From positions 69,607,623 through 69,671,622 of the forward strand of contig NC_081861.1 of NCBI RefSeq assembly GCF_963259705.1: a DNA stretch of 64,000 nt. The letters run 5' to 3'. A program made the translations under genes and the position numbers. Position 1 is the first letter of the stretch. Each line of letters begins with the position of its first letter. Below are positions 45,559 through 57,413 of this stretch, in pieces. The DNA is from Myotis daubentonii (lineage: Eukaryota; Chordata; Mammalia; Chiroptera; Vespertilionidae). Under the pieces are notes generated by a model that was given only the letters and a program-made list of their open reading frames with translations, had not been told where the DNA came from and searched no databases.

Positions 45559-46905
45559 AACAACCTTAAAGGAAAATTAAGACAATTATTCCGTTTACAG
45601 TAACCTCAAAAAGAATAGATTACTTGGTAATATACTTAACCAAGGAGGTGAATGATTTAAAAACTCATAACTATAAATAGAACTGAAAGAAATGTAATAT
45701 ACCAGTAAAAGAAAAAACATCCTGCATTTTTGGATTGGAAAACTCAATATTGTTAAGAGGTAAATATAATCCAAAGCAATCTACAGATTCAATGTAATCT
45801 CTTATCAAAATTCTAGTGAAAACGTCACTAATTAGCAGAAAGATGCAAATTAAAGCCATCTTAAAATTCAAATGGAATCATAAGACACAGCTACTCACAA
45901 AACAATCTTGGAAAAGAACAAATTTGAAAGTCTAACACCTCCTGTTATCAAAATTACAGCAAAACTACAACAAATGAAACAGTGGTATTGGCAAAAGACA
46001 GACATATAGACCAATGAAAGAAAATTTTGAGGCCTAAAATAAAACCTCACAAATATATGGTCAAATGATTTCTGATGCATGCCAACTTTACACAATGTTG
46101 AAATAAAGTTTCTTGGGGAAACGGTGTTTGTAAAATTAGATATCCACATGCAAGAAAAATTATGTTTGGCCCTTTCCCCTATCATATGTAAAAATTAACA
46201 AAAATTGGACAAGTATTTAAATTAGGTGCTAAAACAACAGAACTATGAGAACAAAAGATTGGAGAAAAAGCCTCAGGATATTGGATTTAGCAATGATATC
46301 TTAAATATGACATTAAAAACAATGCTATCAAAGGTAAAAATAGATATATAGAGAAATCAAAATTTAAAACTTCTGTGTATCAAAGGACACTATCAACTAA
46401 GTGAAAAATCAGCCCATGGAGTGTGACAAAATAATTACAAATCACATATATGATAATGGGTTAATATCCAGAATATGTAAAAACTCCTATAATTTAACAA
46501 GCAAATATCCCCCCCAAAAAAGGGGTGAGGACTTGAATGAACATTTTTTTGAAAAAAGTTATGCAACTGGTCCACAAGCTAATAAAAATATATTCAATCT
46601 CAATAATAATTAGAAAAATGCAAATCAAAACCACAATGGGAAACCATTTAACATCCATTGGGATGGCTATTATTTAAAACTGAAAGTAATAAATGATCAA
46701 ACAAGAAAAACAAACAAACAAAAATTCATAGATACAGACAAAAGTATGTTGGGCTGCTATGGGTAATAAAAGGTAAAGGGAAACATATTGTTGGAAGAAG
46801 AGTTAATTTTGGGCAGTGGGCACACAACGAAATATAGAGATAATGAATCATAGAATTGTACACTTGAAAACTATATAATTCTATTAACTAATGTCACACC
46901 AATAA
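45559..46905 (+). mobile_element. Ancient L1M host, segment 4 (ORF2 end and 3'UTR)
   Basis: AACAACCTTAAAGGAAAATT continues the ORF2 sequence broken at 33185. Later landmarks are ATTTTTGGATTGGAAAACTC, ACAGACATATAGACCAATG and AATTTAACAAGCAAATATCC. The end, CACACCAATAAATTTAATTT, marks the 3' end near 46905. All frames are broken. Confidence 0.65.
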
Positions 46906-47394
46906 ATTTAATTTAAAAATAAAGAAAAAATAAATTTTGGCAAGAATATAAGCCTTATTGACAAAGTCAGTGACAAAAGAACAAATATTGGATGATTTCC
47001 CTTACATGAGGTACATAGCATAACCAAAGTCATAGAGACATAAAGTAGAATAGTTGTCAGGAGATGTGGGGAAGAGAATAAGGAGATATTGTTCAATTCA
47101 TATGAAATTTCATTTCATGTTCCTTTAAAAATTATACAAATATAAGAAAATGCTAACATTGTTTCTTTCACAAGTACATGAATTTGCTGCCTTATTCTCT
47201 GAAATTATTTGTATTTTTAAAAAATAGTTCCATGCTAAGAAAAATAAAATAATCAGCATAGTCATAGTGGAGAAGTTAGGAATCAGTATATACAGAGCAT
47301 TTTCTCAACACTAGATGATTGGAATATTTTTTATTTTTATTATTATTATTTTTAATTTAAAAGAGGAAAGGAGAGGGAGAAAGAGATAGAAACA
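46906..47394. other. No recognised gene; AT-rich
   Basis: It contains an AT-rich run of ATTATT units at about 47328-47355. The last 40 bases (GAGAGGGAGAAAGAGATAGA) resemble the purine-rich part of an antisense Ves SINE but are too short to call. Confidence 0.4.
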
Positions 47395-48078
47395 TCCTAT
47401 ATAATAAAAGGCTAATATGTAAATAGACCAAACAGTAGAACAAACGAACAACCAGTTGCTATGACATGCACTGACCACCAGTGGGCATGTGGGAAATTCG
47501 GAGGCCAGGCGGGAGCCCATCCCAAAAAGAAGGACTCCGCTTTTGCTCAGGCCTTGCCATCCTTTTATTCATTTTGGGATACACCTATAGCCCTTAGGCA
47601 GGTAATTTCCAGTAACAGACAGGCTATCTTATCAGTAAGATTTTACATGACTATCTGGTGGGGAAGTTGCTTCAGCTACCATTGTCTGGACTAAACAGTG
47701 GGCTCATAGCCCTGATCTTTGCCAAGGCTTCAAGGGTCACCAGCATTCTGGGCTCCTTGTCCACACCTCTTTGCTAGAGAAGACAATAGGCGGTTTCCCA
47801 TACCAGACATCCTTACGGACAAAGCCATGGTGGTGGGGCCAAGGCTGAGGCAGTTAGGGGTGATCAGGCAGGCAGGGGAAAGCATTTAGGGGGATCAGGC
47901 CAGTAGGCAGGGGAAGACAGTTAGGAGCCAGTGGTCCTGGATTGCAAGATGGATATCCCGGGGATCGGACCTAAACCAGCAGTCAGACAGTCCCTGAGGG
48001 GTCCCGTATTAGAGAGAGTGCAGGTTGGGCTGAGGGAAACCACCCTCTGTATACGAATTTCGTGCACAAGACATCTAG
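47395..48078 (+). mobile_element. Helitron, HeliBat type, interrupted by a small LTR
   Basis: It begins TCCTATATAATAAAAGGC after an A and has the ATGCACTGACCACCAGTGGG block. It ends with the hairpin ACGAATTTCGTGCAC, then ATCTAG before a T. The LTR-like insert at 47488-47805 splits it. Confidence 0.85.
47488..47805 (-). mobile_element. Small antisense LTR inside the Helitron
   Basis: On the minus strand it runs from TGGTATGGGAAA to TTTCCCACA, with TG..CA ends that form an imperfect inverted repeat. It holds an AATAAAAGG polyadenylation signal about 80 bases before the end. The flanking bases GGCA and GACA could be a 4-base target duplication with one change. It is about 318 bases long and unlike the LTR at 40213. 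Confidence 0.6.
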
Positions 48079-48242
48079 TATAAAATAATATTAAATGTAG
48101 ACTGCAATTGAAAAAAAAATACTGACACTAAAAAACATGCATTGCATACACTTGAATTTAGCCTCACTTTTAAACATGAGTTTGCCTAATAGTCTTCATA
48201 AAAATGTTTATAAATGAGCCAGTAATGTCTTTCATGTAAATA
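48079..48242. other. Spacer between two Helitrons
   Basis: AT-rich sequence with nothing recognised. Confidence 0.5.
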
Positions 48243-48401
48243 TCTAAATAATAAAAGCATAATATGCTAATTAGACTGGATGGCTGAACAGTGGGACAAA
48301 CTTCAGAATGACCTTTGGGACAAAGCACGGGATGCAAGGGCTGAGACAGCTGGGGTAGTGAAGGCCAACTTTTGTACAAATTTCGTTCATGGGGCCTCTA
48401 G
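48243..48401 (+). mobile_element. Very short Helitron (159 bp)
   Basis: It starts TCTAAATAATAAAAGCATAA after an A and ends with the weak hairpin region TACAAATTTCGTTCATGGGG, then CCTCTAG. It is a minimal HeliBat-type element with little besides the two ends. Confidence 0.8.
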
Positions 48402-48565
48402 TGTGATATAAAAGGAATGGAGATCAGCACCCATCATAAGTAATAAAGAAAATCAATGGCAAAGTCAGGTTTCTACTTATTTATTTTGATCTCTGACAGA
48501 CGCATTGTATTTTTCCTGCTGTTTTCAGCTTATGTACCATCACAGAAGAATTCTTTGTAAGAGCT

Positions 48566-50997
48566 TCTAACATCAGAAAGATCATACACCATGACCAAGT
48601 AAGATTTATCCCAGGAATGCAAGGATAGTACAATATCCACAAATCAATAAACATAATACATCACATAAACAAATTGAAAGAAAAAAACCACATAGTCATA
48701 TCAATTGATGCAGAAAAAGCATTTGACAAAATCCAATACCCATTTTTGATAAAAACTTTCAGCAAAGTGCGAATAGAAGGATCATGCCTCAACATAATAA
48801 AAGCCATATATGACAAACCCACAGCCAACATCATACTCAATGGGCAAAAACTAAAACCATTTCCACTAAGAACAGGAACAAGACAGGGATGCCCACTCTC
48901 ACCACTCCTGTTCAACATAGTACTGGAAGTATTAGCCACTGCGATTAGACAAGAAGAAGAAATAAAAGGCATCCAAATTGGAAAAGAAGAAGTAAAACTG
49001 TCCTTATTTGCAGATGACATGATATTGTACATAAGAAACCCTAAAGAATCCATCAAAAAACTATTAGACTTAATAAATGAATTCAGCAATGGAGCAGAAT
49101 ACAAAATTAATGCCAAGAAATCTATGGCATTTCTATACACCAATAATGAACTTACAGAAAGAGAGACTAAAAAAGCAATCCCATTTACCATCACACCAAA
49201 AAAATTAAGATACCTAGGAATAAATTTAACTAAAGAGGTAAAAGACTTCTATTCAGAAAACTACAGGATGTTGAAGAAAGAAATAGAGGAAGACATAAAC
49301 AGATGGAAGAACATACCATGTTCATGGACTAGTAGAATCAATGTCATTAAAATGTCCATGCTACCCAAAGCAATCTATAAATTCAACGCACTCCCCATTA
49401 AAATACCAACAACATATTTCACAGACCTAGAACAAACTCTCCAAAAATTCATCTGGAATTAAAAAAAAAAAAAAACCTGAATAGCTGCAGCGATCCTGAG
49501 AAAGAACAAAGTAGGTGAGATCTCAATACCAGATATCAAGATGTATTACAAAGCCACTGTTCTCAAAACTGCCTGGTACTGGCACAAGAACAGACATATA
49601 GATCAATGGAATAGACTCGAGGACGCAGAAATCGACCTGAATCAATATACTCAATTAATATTTGACAAAGGAGGCAAGAACATACAATGGAGTCAAGACA
49701 GTCTCTTCAATAAATGGTGTTGGGAAAATTGGACAGATACATGCAAAAAAATGAAACTAGAACACCAACTTATACCATACACAAAAGTAAACTCAGAATG
49801 GATAAAGGACTTAAATGTCAGATGGGAATCCATAAAAATACTAGAGGAATCCAAAGGCAACAAAATCTCAGACATATGCTGAAGCAATTTCTTCACCAAT
49901 ACAGCTCCTAGGGCATTGGAAACTAAAGAGAAAATAAGCAAATGGGACTACATCAAAATAAAAAAGCTTCTGCACAGCAAACGAAACCATCAACAAAACA
50001 AGAAAGTCCACTGCATGGGAGAACATATTTGCCAATGTTATACCCAATAAGGGCCTAATCTCCAAAATTATAGGGATCTTATACATCTTAACAAAAGGAA
50101 GATCAAGAATCCAATAAAAAAATGGGCAAAGGATCTAAATAGACACCTTTCAAAAGAGGACATTCAAAAAGCCAAGAGACATATGAAGACATGCTAAAAG
50201 TCACTAATCATCGGAGAGATGCAAATCAAAACAACAATGAGGTACCATCTCACACCTGTCAGAATGGCTATCATCAACAAATCAACAAATGACAAGTGCT
50301 GGAGAGGATGCGGAGAAAAAGGAACACTCGTGCTCTGCTGGTGGGAATGCAGACTGGTGCAGCCACTATGGAAGACAGTATGGCGTTTCCTCAAAAAGTT
50401 AAAAATGGAACTCCCATTTGACCCTGTGATCCCACTTCTAGGAATATATCCCAAGAAACCAGAAACACCAATCAGAAAGGATGTATGCATCCCTATGTTC
50501 ATAGTAGCACAATTTACCATAGCTAAGATTTGGAAACAGACTAAGTACCCATCAACAGATGAATGGATTAGAAAACCGTGGTACATATACACAATGGAAT
50601 ACTATGCTGCTGTAAAAAAGAAGGAATTCTTTCCATTTGCAACAGCATGGATGGAACTGGAGAGCATTGTACTAAGTGAAATAAGCCAGTCAGTGAAAGT
50701 AAAATACCACATGATCTCACTCATTTATGGATAATAAAGACCATTATAAACTGATTAAAAAAATAGATACAGAGGCAGAGTAACAATAAACAGACTGTCA
50801 AAAAACACCAGGAAGGCTGGGGAGGGTTGGGTAGGGTAATAGATCAACCAAAGGGCTTGTATGCATGCATATTAGCATAACCAATGGACACAAGACACTG
50901 GGGTGTAGTGGAGGCCGGGGGAAGGTCAAAGGGGAAAAATAAGGAGACAAATGTACTACTCTGTAATATTTTAAGCAATAAAAAAAAGAAAAAAGAA
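48566..50997 (+). mobile_element. L1 copy G, 5'-truncated, reverse transcriptase open
   Basis: It starts within ORF2 (ACATCAGAAAGATCATACAC) and continues to the ORF2 end, a G-rich 3'UTR and an A-rich tail (CAATAAAAAAAAGAAAAAAG). I do not find a convincing target duplication. It is the least mutated ORF2 segment in the window. Confidence 0.85.
48674..50734 (+). pseudogene. L1 copy G ORF2 (RT and C-terminal), frameshifted
   Basis: The RT region is open for 262 codons (48674-49462). It holds [13 protein letters not shown] (motif A), [15 protein letters not shown] (motif B) and FADDMILY (motif C with both catalytic aspartates). The frame breaks in a long A run just after IWN, at about 49460-49475. 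Two more open parts follow: 49541-49882 and 50219-50734, the latter with the cysteine-rich [20 protein letters not shown] segment and the ending ISLIYG. The endonuclease is absent because of 5' truncation. No product is expected. Confidence 0.9.
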
Positions 50998-50999
50998 AA

Positions 51000-52112
51000 A
51001 AAAAGAATGAAGGGATTTGTTTGCTCATTATTCTTCTTTTGAAGAAAACATTTAGATCACAATTTATGTGTATGTATATCTGCCCTGATAAGAAAGATGT
51101 ATCCATTCATTAAAAAATAAAGTATGTGTTATATGTATGTGTGACAAAATCTAGTACAACAATAAATTCTACGTCCTATTAATAGAAACAAGGAAATTGG
51201 AAACTAAAAAGCTATTATAATATACAAAACATTTCAATCTGAACAGCCTTTGACAATTCATTTTGAGCAAGAAGGAAACTAATTTATTTAGAGAAAATAC
51301 CCAAAATTTCATGAGAAATAGCCATTTAGTGACTGCCTTAAAATATATTGACTTTTTACTCAGAAGATAGCTCATGAACCACTGTTAAAATATAATATTG
51401 TGATATTGAGACATGTTCTTTCATGTAGTCTACAAGCCATATTTGTTTCCACTGATGACAGCCACTTACCATGACTAGTGAAGTTATAGAATGTATAGAA
51501 CAAGTCAGAGATGATTGTATGTACAAGGGTAATTGCCTTCTGACAATATCAATTATAAGTTCCTCAACTGCCTCTTTGTTCTAGTCTTAAAACTTAATTG
51601 TCTTACTGAAAGAGGTTTCAATTATGCATCTTAGCTTTTTGCTGTCTGTTACTTCCACCAACAATTGCAACCCTATTTTGTTCCATGACTTGACACATCT
51701 TTAAATTACTGTCACACTTCTTGTGTTCTGGTTTTAAATTTGTTCTTCTGCATTTATTTTAAAAGTATAAACACACATTTAGAAATCAGTAACTTGGGTG
51801 AGTAAATGCATACTTGTTTGTTGAAACTTTGTAATATAAATTATTTTTAAATATGCTGGTAATTTAAAAAGTCTAGTAAGAACCTGTAAACATAAAATAG
51901 AGAGCAATAAAAAATAACATATTTGCTATAAAATATACTAGAAATGATTACTGCATTTCTTTCTCAATTCAAGTGCTCTGAGAAACTTATGTATTTAAAT
52001 AAGTTTGAAAATAATATACTTTAAGTGATTATTATCATGTGATCCAAAATATGTGTCCCTGCATTAAGTAACTGTAATTTTATTTTGATAATTCTAGTAT
52101 ACTCCAAATTGT
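51000..52112. other. No recognised gene or repeat
   Basis: AT-rich sequence, likely unique host DNA. The small open frames lack family or motif. Confidence 0.5.
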
Positions 52113-52127
52113 TCATTTTGCATTTTT

Positions 52128-52365
52128 AAAGGTATATGCAAACCAGTATTTTTAAAATATATTTTATTGATTTTTTACAGAGAGGAAGGGAGAGAGATAG
52201 AGAGTTAGAAACATTGGTGAGAGAGAAACATCGATCAGCTGCCTCCTGCAAACCTCCTACTGGGGATTTGCCTGCAACCAAGGTACATGCCCTTGACCGG
52301 AATCAAACCTGGGACCTTTCAGTCTGCAGGCTGACGCTCTATCCACTGAGCCAACCGGTTATGAC
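52128..52365 (-). mobile_element. Ves SINE (antisense)
   Basis: The plus strand reads TTTTATTGATTTTTTACAGA through the purine-rich block and CCTTGACCGGAATCAAACCT to AGCCAACCGGTT, the complement of a Ves SINE. The 15-base target duplication TCATTTTGCATTTTT is at 52113-52127 and 52366-52380. Confidence 0.93.
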
Positions 52366-52380
52366 TCATTTTGCATTTTT

Positions 52381-53149
52381 TGCTCATGTTAAATTTTGAA
52401 GCCTTACCTAGGAATTACTTATTTCAGCTCTTGGCTTTTATTCATGTTTGGAGTTCATTGTATACTAACCTCATTAAATTAGCAACCCATTAGAATGTGA
52501 TTACAAAGTGAAATACAATGTGAGCAATCTACTTGTATAGATTTTCCAGTCTCCGTTGACATTTGCTTCCAAAAATCATTAAAATATTGATACAGGTTTT
52601 AACTTAATTTCTTTTTAATATAAAAGCAAATTAAAATGTTCTCTTCAAATCACTGATAATTCTGCAAAAAAAAAAAGAACTGTATGCTTTATGAAATTCT
52701 ATTCTTTCTGTGAGTGGTATAATGAAGAGAAAAAATATTTTTAGATTCCCTTTTTATGTATTTAAAGACATTTTTTCAAGGAGGTTGCTCAAATTTTGTC
52801 TATTTAACATTTATTATGCATCAAGCTAAAAGTTCTAATATATACAGCAAGTATTGAGGGAATGATAAGTTCACATTAAAAGGAGCTAAGGAAAATAACC
52901 AGGATGTTAAATAATTAAGAGACTATGTAAACAAATTATACTGGGTAAAGAAAAAAAATAGCAGGAGGAAAATACATAATCTAAATTAAGTAAAAAAGAA
53001 AATTGAATACATGGTATTTAATATTGACTGAAAATGCATGTTCAAAAGTTATGATCTAAATAGTATTTAATCAGAAGACTAACACAAATAAAGGAAGAAT
53101 ATTGTTTTGAGTAGAGTTACATAAGAAGTAACTCACAAGTTTCATTTAT
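52381..53149. other. No recognised gene or repeat
   Basis: AT-rich sequence with no coding signal. Confidence 0.5.
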
Positions 53150-53510
53150 TTGTTACCCGTTGAGACAACATGGAGAAACTTGGAGAGTATTATGCTAAGA
53201 AACATAAGCCAGTCGGAGAATGACAAGTATCACATGATCTCACTCATATTTGGTATCTGATGAACAAAATAGATCCAGATACATAGAAGCATGGAACAGA
53301 CTGCCAAATCTCAGAGGGAAGGTGGGGGTTGGTGCGTGGTTGGGAAGAGATCAATCAAATAACTAGAATGCATGTATAAATAACCCATGGACAAAGACAA
53401 TAGGATGGTGAAGGCCTGGGGTGGGGGGCAGGGGAGGACTAAAGAGGTCAATAGGGGGGAAAGGGGAACATATGTAATATTTTCAAAAATAGAAATTTAA
53501 AAGAAAATAG
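53150..53510 (+). mobile_element. L1 3' end fragment
   Basis: It contains the ORF2 end (AGAGTATTATGCTAAGAAAC, CATGATCTCACTCATATTTG), then a G-rich 3'UTR and ATATGTAATATTTTC before the tail. It is strongly 5'-truncated. Confidence 0.8.
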
Positions 53511-53544
53511 GGACATGTTTTTGAAAGGCCAACATAGAAATGAT

Positions 53545-53640
53545 TATTCATTCATTTATTTTTATTAAATTTATTGGGGTACAGGTTTCAAGACTACAAC
53601 TCAATAAAACATCATCTGCCCACTGCATCATGATTTTTAG
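53545..53640 (-). mobile_element. Old antisense L1 3'UTR fragment
   Basis: TTTATTAAATTTATTGGGGT is a common antisense L1 3'UTR start. L1 copy D begins directly after it. Confidence 0.5.
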
Positions 53641-53900
53641 AATGTGTTTTTAGGGCCTGGACCTAGTGTCCTGGATGACTGCAGTGAGTGCATGCCAGAG
53701 AGACCTCCCATGCCTCCTGGCCAGCTCGCCCTGACCCAGCTTTCCAAAATTCTGCAATGAGTGCAGGCCAGAGAGACCTCCTGTGCCATGCCTCCTGGGC
53801 TGCTCCACTGGACCCAGTGTCCTGGACTTCTACAGTGAGCACACAGCAGAAAAACCTCCCACACTATGTGTCCTTGCCCTCATGCCTGGACCCAGTTTCC
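53641..53900 (+). repeat. Tandem units of about 75 bp in L1 copy D 5'UTR
   Basis: Start points of the shared core are at 53681, 53754 and 53832 (73 and 78 bases apart). Each core is followed by AGAGACCTCC or a near match and a TGCCTCCTGG block. Confidence 0.7.
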
Positions 53901-54727
53901 TATAATCCTATGCTTAGAGGGCTAACATAGCAACACAGAGCCACCCAAAAACCTACCCAACTCCTGCCCCTGGACAATTTTGCCTTAGCAACAGTGAGCC
54001 ACCCAGCGACAGCCTCAACATGTGCCCCAGACAGTGATGCCAGTGGGACCCAGAGGCACCTGGTGCATGCCCCACTCCAAGCCCTGGGACCATGCTGCCA
54101 GTGCAACCTGGTGTGCCCAGACATGGGTCACAGGACCATGATGCAAGTGCACTGCCAGAAAGTCCTAAGACACCACCCTGCCACAGGTGCCAGGGCTGCA
54201 CAGTGAATTGAAGGCAAATGGGAGCAGAGACAATAAAGGTGTGAAACTCAAGGCAGAGCCAACCCCTGAGCCAGTAGTCCAGGGCCATTGGACTGCTAGT
54301 GGCTTCAAACTCTCAGGTCCCAAGCAGGGAGCCCAGTGCCAGAAAGAGACAACAACAGTGGGGAGACAAAGAAACAATCCCCAAAGGAAAGAAAATGCAG
54401 ATCACCAGAAAAGAAACTAAATGAAATGGAGGAAAGTAATATGTCAGATTAAGAATTTAGATTAAGGGTCATACATTTCCTAAACCAGTTGGATGAGGAA
54501 ATCAACTACTTATGTAAGAATCAAGAGGAAATAAAGAATGATATAGCTACAATAAAGAACACAATGGGAGATTTCAACAGTAGACTAGGAGAAGTGGAGG
54601 ACCGAATCAACAAATTAGAAGACAGTGTAGAAAAAATACAAACATCTGAACAGCAACTAGAGAAAAAAAAATAGAAAGAAGGAGGAGAGCTTAAGGGAGC
54701 TTTGGGACAACAAAAAATGAAGCAAGG
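53641..54727 (+). mobile_element. L1 copy D, left part (5'UTR and ORF1 start)
   Basis: The 5'UTR has three units of about 75 bases, each with GCAGTGAGTGCATGCCAGAG or a near match (53681, 53754, 53832), and GC-rich sequence to about 54360. ORF1 begins with the GAGACAAAGAAACAATCCCC block (54363) and a coiled-coil frame (54489-54674, LGEVEDRINKLEDSVEKIQT). It is broken by stops. At about 54715-54727 it meets a 4.3 kb foreign block, and ORF1 resumes at 59036. Confidence 0.75.
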
Positions 54728-55138
54728 AGATCAAAGATAGTGGCTGACAGGGTGGCAGTGAACAAGATAGTGTGAGTGAGTGACAGAGGGAAAGGAGAGT
54801 GTGTGGATGTGTGGGGAGTTTGTGTATTTGTGAGTGAGGGACAGTTATATTCAACAGGACTGTCAAGGACTGGTGTACCAGGTTCCCCTGGCCAGGCAGC
54901 CCCTACTAACACTAAAATCTATCCCGGGGCAGCTGGATCTGCCCCAGAGACCACACCATCTTAAAGCGGAGAGTGGCTGTGATCAGAAGCCCATCCTTAC
55001 CTTCATGTGGGGAGACCTCGGGTATCACCCAGGATCCTACAGCCACAATGCCCAGGGACAATTTACCTCAGCTGTGAACCCACATATACCAATACTATAG
55101 CCTCCCTGGCCACAGGCACCTAAAAATTTAGCCTAGGG
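54728..55138 (+). mobile_element. L1 5'UTR piece E (copy H type)
   Basis: The stretch from GTGGCTGACAGGGTGGCAGTG onward follows the same order as the copy H 5' end at 36566 (GTGAGTGAGTGACAGAGG, GTGTGTGGATGTGTGGGG). It ends where a second, different L1 5' head begins. Confidence 0.65.
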
Positions 55139-56239
55139 GGAGAAAAGGTGGTGACCAAATAGACGATGGGTCCTGCACCCTCTCACAGAGCAGACAGAAG
55201 AAACAGCTGAATCGAATAACATCCACCCATAATTGGCAAATTAAACACAGCTGGTGAGGCAATCCATGATCAGAAATTCAGAGATCGCCAGGATATAGGT
55301 GGGTTCAGGGATCTGGGCTGGAGAGAGAAACGCATGGAGCCAGGACTAGAGTCACAGAGGGAGACTGCACTGCACCAAATCCACAACCCTAGGGGTCAGT
55401 GTAACCCTCGGATGTGGAAGGGGGTCCACAGGGCTGCTGGCAGCAGGGGACTCTAGATCAAACCCACAGTTGGGGGAGACTACACCCAGAAGGGCTGCCT
55501 AAAGTTCTATACCAGCTGCACAGTGCCAGGGGGAGAAAGATGTGATTCAGCACAGTTTCTCTGTCTTTATAACTTCTTTGCTTTTATTTGCTAAATGCAC
55601 TGCATAGGATCTCTCAATTAAAAACACTCACCACGACTGCAGGGAAAGGTGGTTTTTGTGGAACTGGGGAGAGGAATGGGGAGAGATGAGGAGGAAGCCA
55701 GCTCTGGGACAGTTTGTCCCTCCAATCCTGAAGAAACATTTTTTCTCCTGAAGACCAGGCTCCTCCTAGCAGCGCAACCACACCCAGTCTTGAGCACAGC
55801 AGGGAAAGTAAGATTCTAAATACCACAGGGAGCTCTGGGGAACTGGGCTGGGGGGTCATTTGGTCCCAGAAACTAATATAGAAACACTGCCACCTAGGGA
55901 CCATGTCAGAAATAGACACTTGGGTAACTATGACTGAAAGCAAGCAGAAAAACAAAGTGGGCATATTGATTCCACCTGCCTGAAACCAAGGTTGTGGCAT
56001 GTGACACAGAGGAGCGGTGGATCACTGGGAACTTCAATACTGTTCTGACTACGTGACAGGTAACTGAGCCATAGTCAGAACAGTAGAGAGGGATATTAAA
56101 TCTGCCCCCATGGGACATTGAAGGTCTGCTGAAACAAAGAAACTTCACTACTTCAATTTTTTACTTGTTATCTTTTACTTAAAAAACTGAAAAATTATTT
56201 CACTTTATTTAATTTTTTAAATTACATTTTTATTTATTA

Positions 56240-56879
56240 CTAGGGGTCCAGTGCACGAATTCGTGCACCTCGAAAAAACCTGTGGGCTTCGAGGCTGCGG
56301 TAGGCACAGGAAAAGGTCTCGGCCCATCCTCCGCACCCCTGCACAATCCCTCTCGCCGTGGCCCCTGGTCCCCTGTCTGCTGGCAGCCCCTTTCCCGCTG
56401 CTGCTGCTCCCACACGCTGATGGTGCCAGCCCTGCTCGAATCCGCTGACGGTGCGCAGTGATTGGGGCCAGCGCTTTCAGTGGGTGCGAGCTGTGGCTGC
56501 TGCCCTGATTGCCCCTCAGGAACAGGGGGAAGTGGAGAAGCCCTCAGGGGTGATCAGGGCCAGCAGCTGCTGCTTGCACCTGCTCATGACACCAAATGAT
56601 CGAGGACCAGCACCAGGCACTGGCAGCCCGTGCGAGCGACAGCTCCAGTGCCAGGTGCAGGTGCAAGCGCCGAGCGGGACACAGTGCACGGGAGCAAAGA
56701 ATTTTCAGTAACCACGAGAGGCTCGCCCTGATGTCAGATGCCCCACCATCCCTCTGCAACCAATGCTCTCCATGTTCTGCACACGCCCCCTGGTGGTTAG
56801 CGCATGTCATAGCAACCAGTTTGGTTCCAGTTGTTCCGCCATTCAGTCTGTTTGCATATTAGCCTTTTATTATATAGGG
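56240..56879 (-). mobile_element. Antisense Helitron with a perfect terminal palindrome
   Basis: On the plus strand the 3' end appears first as CTAGGGGTCCAGTGCACGAATTCGTGCAC. The 18 bases from 56252 are a perfect palindrome. The 5' end lies at 56879, where GCATATTAGCCTTTTATTATATAGGG is the complement of the TCCTATATAATAAAAGGC head with a changed first base. GGTGCGCAG and similar GC-rich sequence fills it. The three bases between it and the next Helitron are GTC. Confidence 0.8.
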
Positions 56880-56882
56880 TCA

Positions 56883-57413
56883 CTAGAGGCCCGGTGCACA
56901 AAAATTTGTGCACTCGGGGGGGGGGGTCCCTCAGCCTGGCCTGTGCCCTCTCGCAGTCTGGGACCCCTCGGGAGATAATTACCTGCTGGCTTAGGCCTGC
57001 TCCCGGGTGGCAGAGGGCAGGCCCAATCCCTAGGTGCAGCCCCTGGTTGCCCCTAACCAGTTCTGCCTGCCAGCCTGATCATGCCTTAACCATTTCCCAG
57101 CAAGCCTGATCAACAAATAATTGCTCCCCTGCCAGCCCAATTGCCCCTAACTGCCCCCCCTGCTAGCCTGATCACCCCTAAATGCCCTCACTTGCCAGCA
57201 TGGTTGCCCCCAACTGCCCTCTCCTGCTGGCCTAGTTGCCCCCAACTTCCCTCTTCTGCAGGCGTGGTCACACCCAACTGCCCTCCCCTTCCGGCCATCT
57301 TGTGGTGGCCTTCTTGTCTCCACATGGGGGCGGCCATCTTTGACCACATGGGGGTGGCCATCTGTGTGTTATATATATTACAATATATTGCACAGTATCT
57401 TTATTAGGTAAGA
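56883..57413 (-). mobile_element. Antisense Helitron, ACCTAATAAAG-type head
   Basis: The 3' end is CTAGAGGCCCGGTGCACAAA with the GTGCACAAAAATTTGTGCAC hairpin at 56894-56913. The 5' end on the minus strand reads TCTTACCTAATAAAGATACT, ending at 57413. The interior has CCACATGGGGGCGGCCATCT repeated near 57315 and 57345 and short units around GCCCCTAACTGCCC. It is non-autonomous. Confidence 0.75.
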
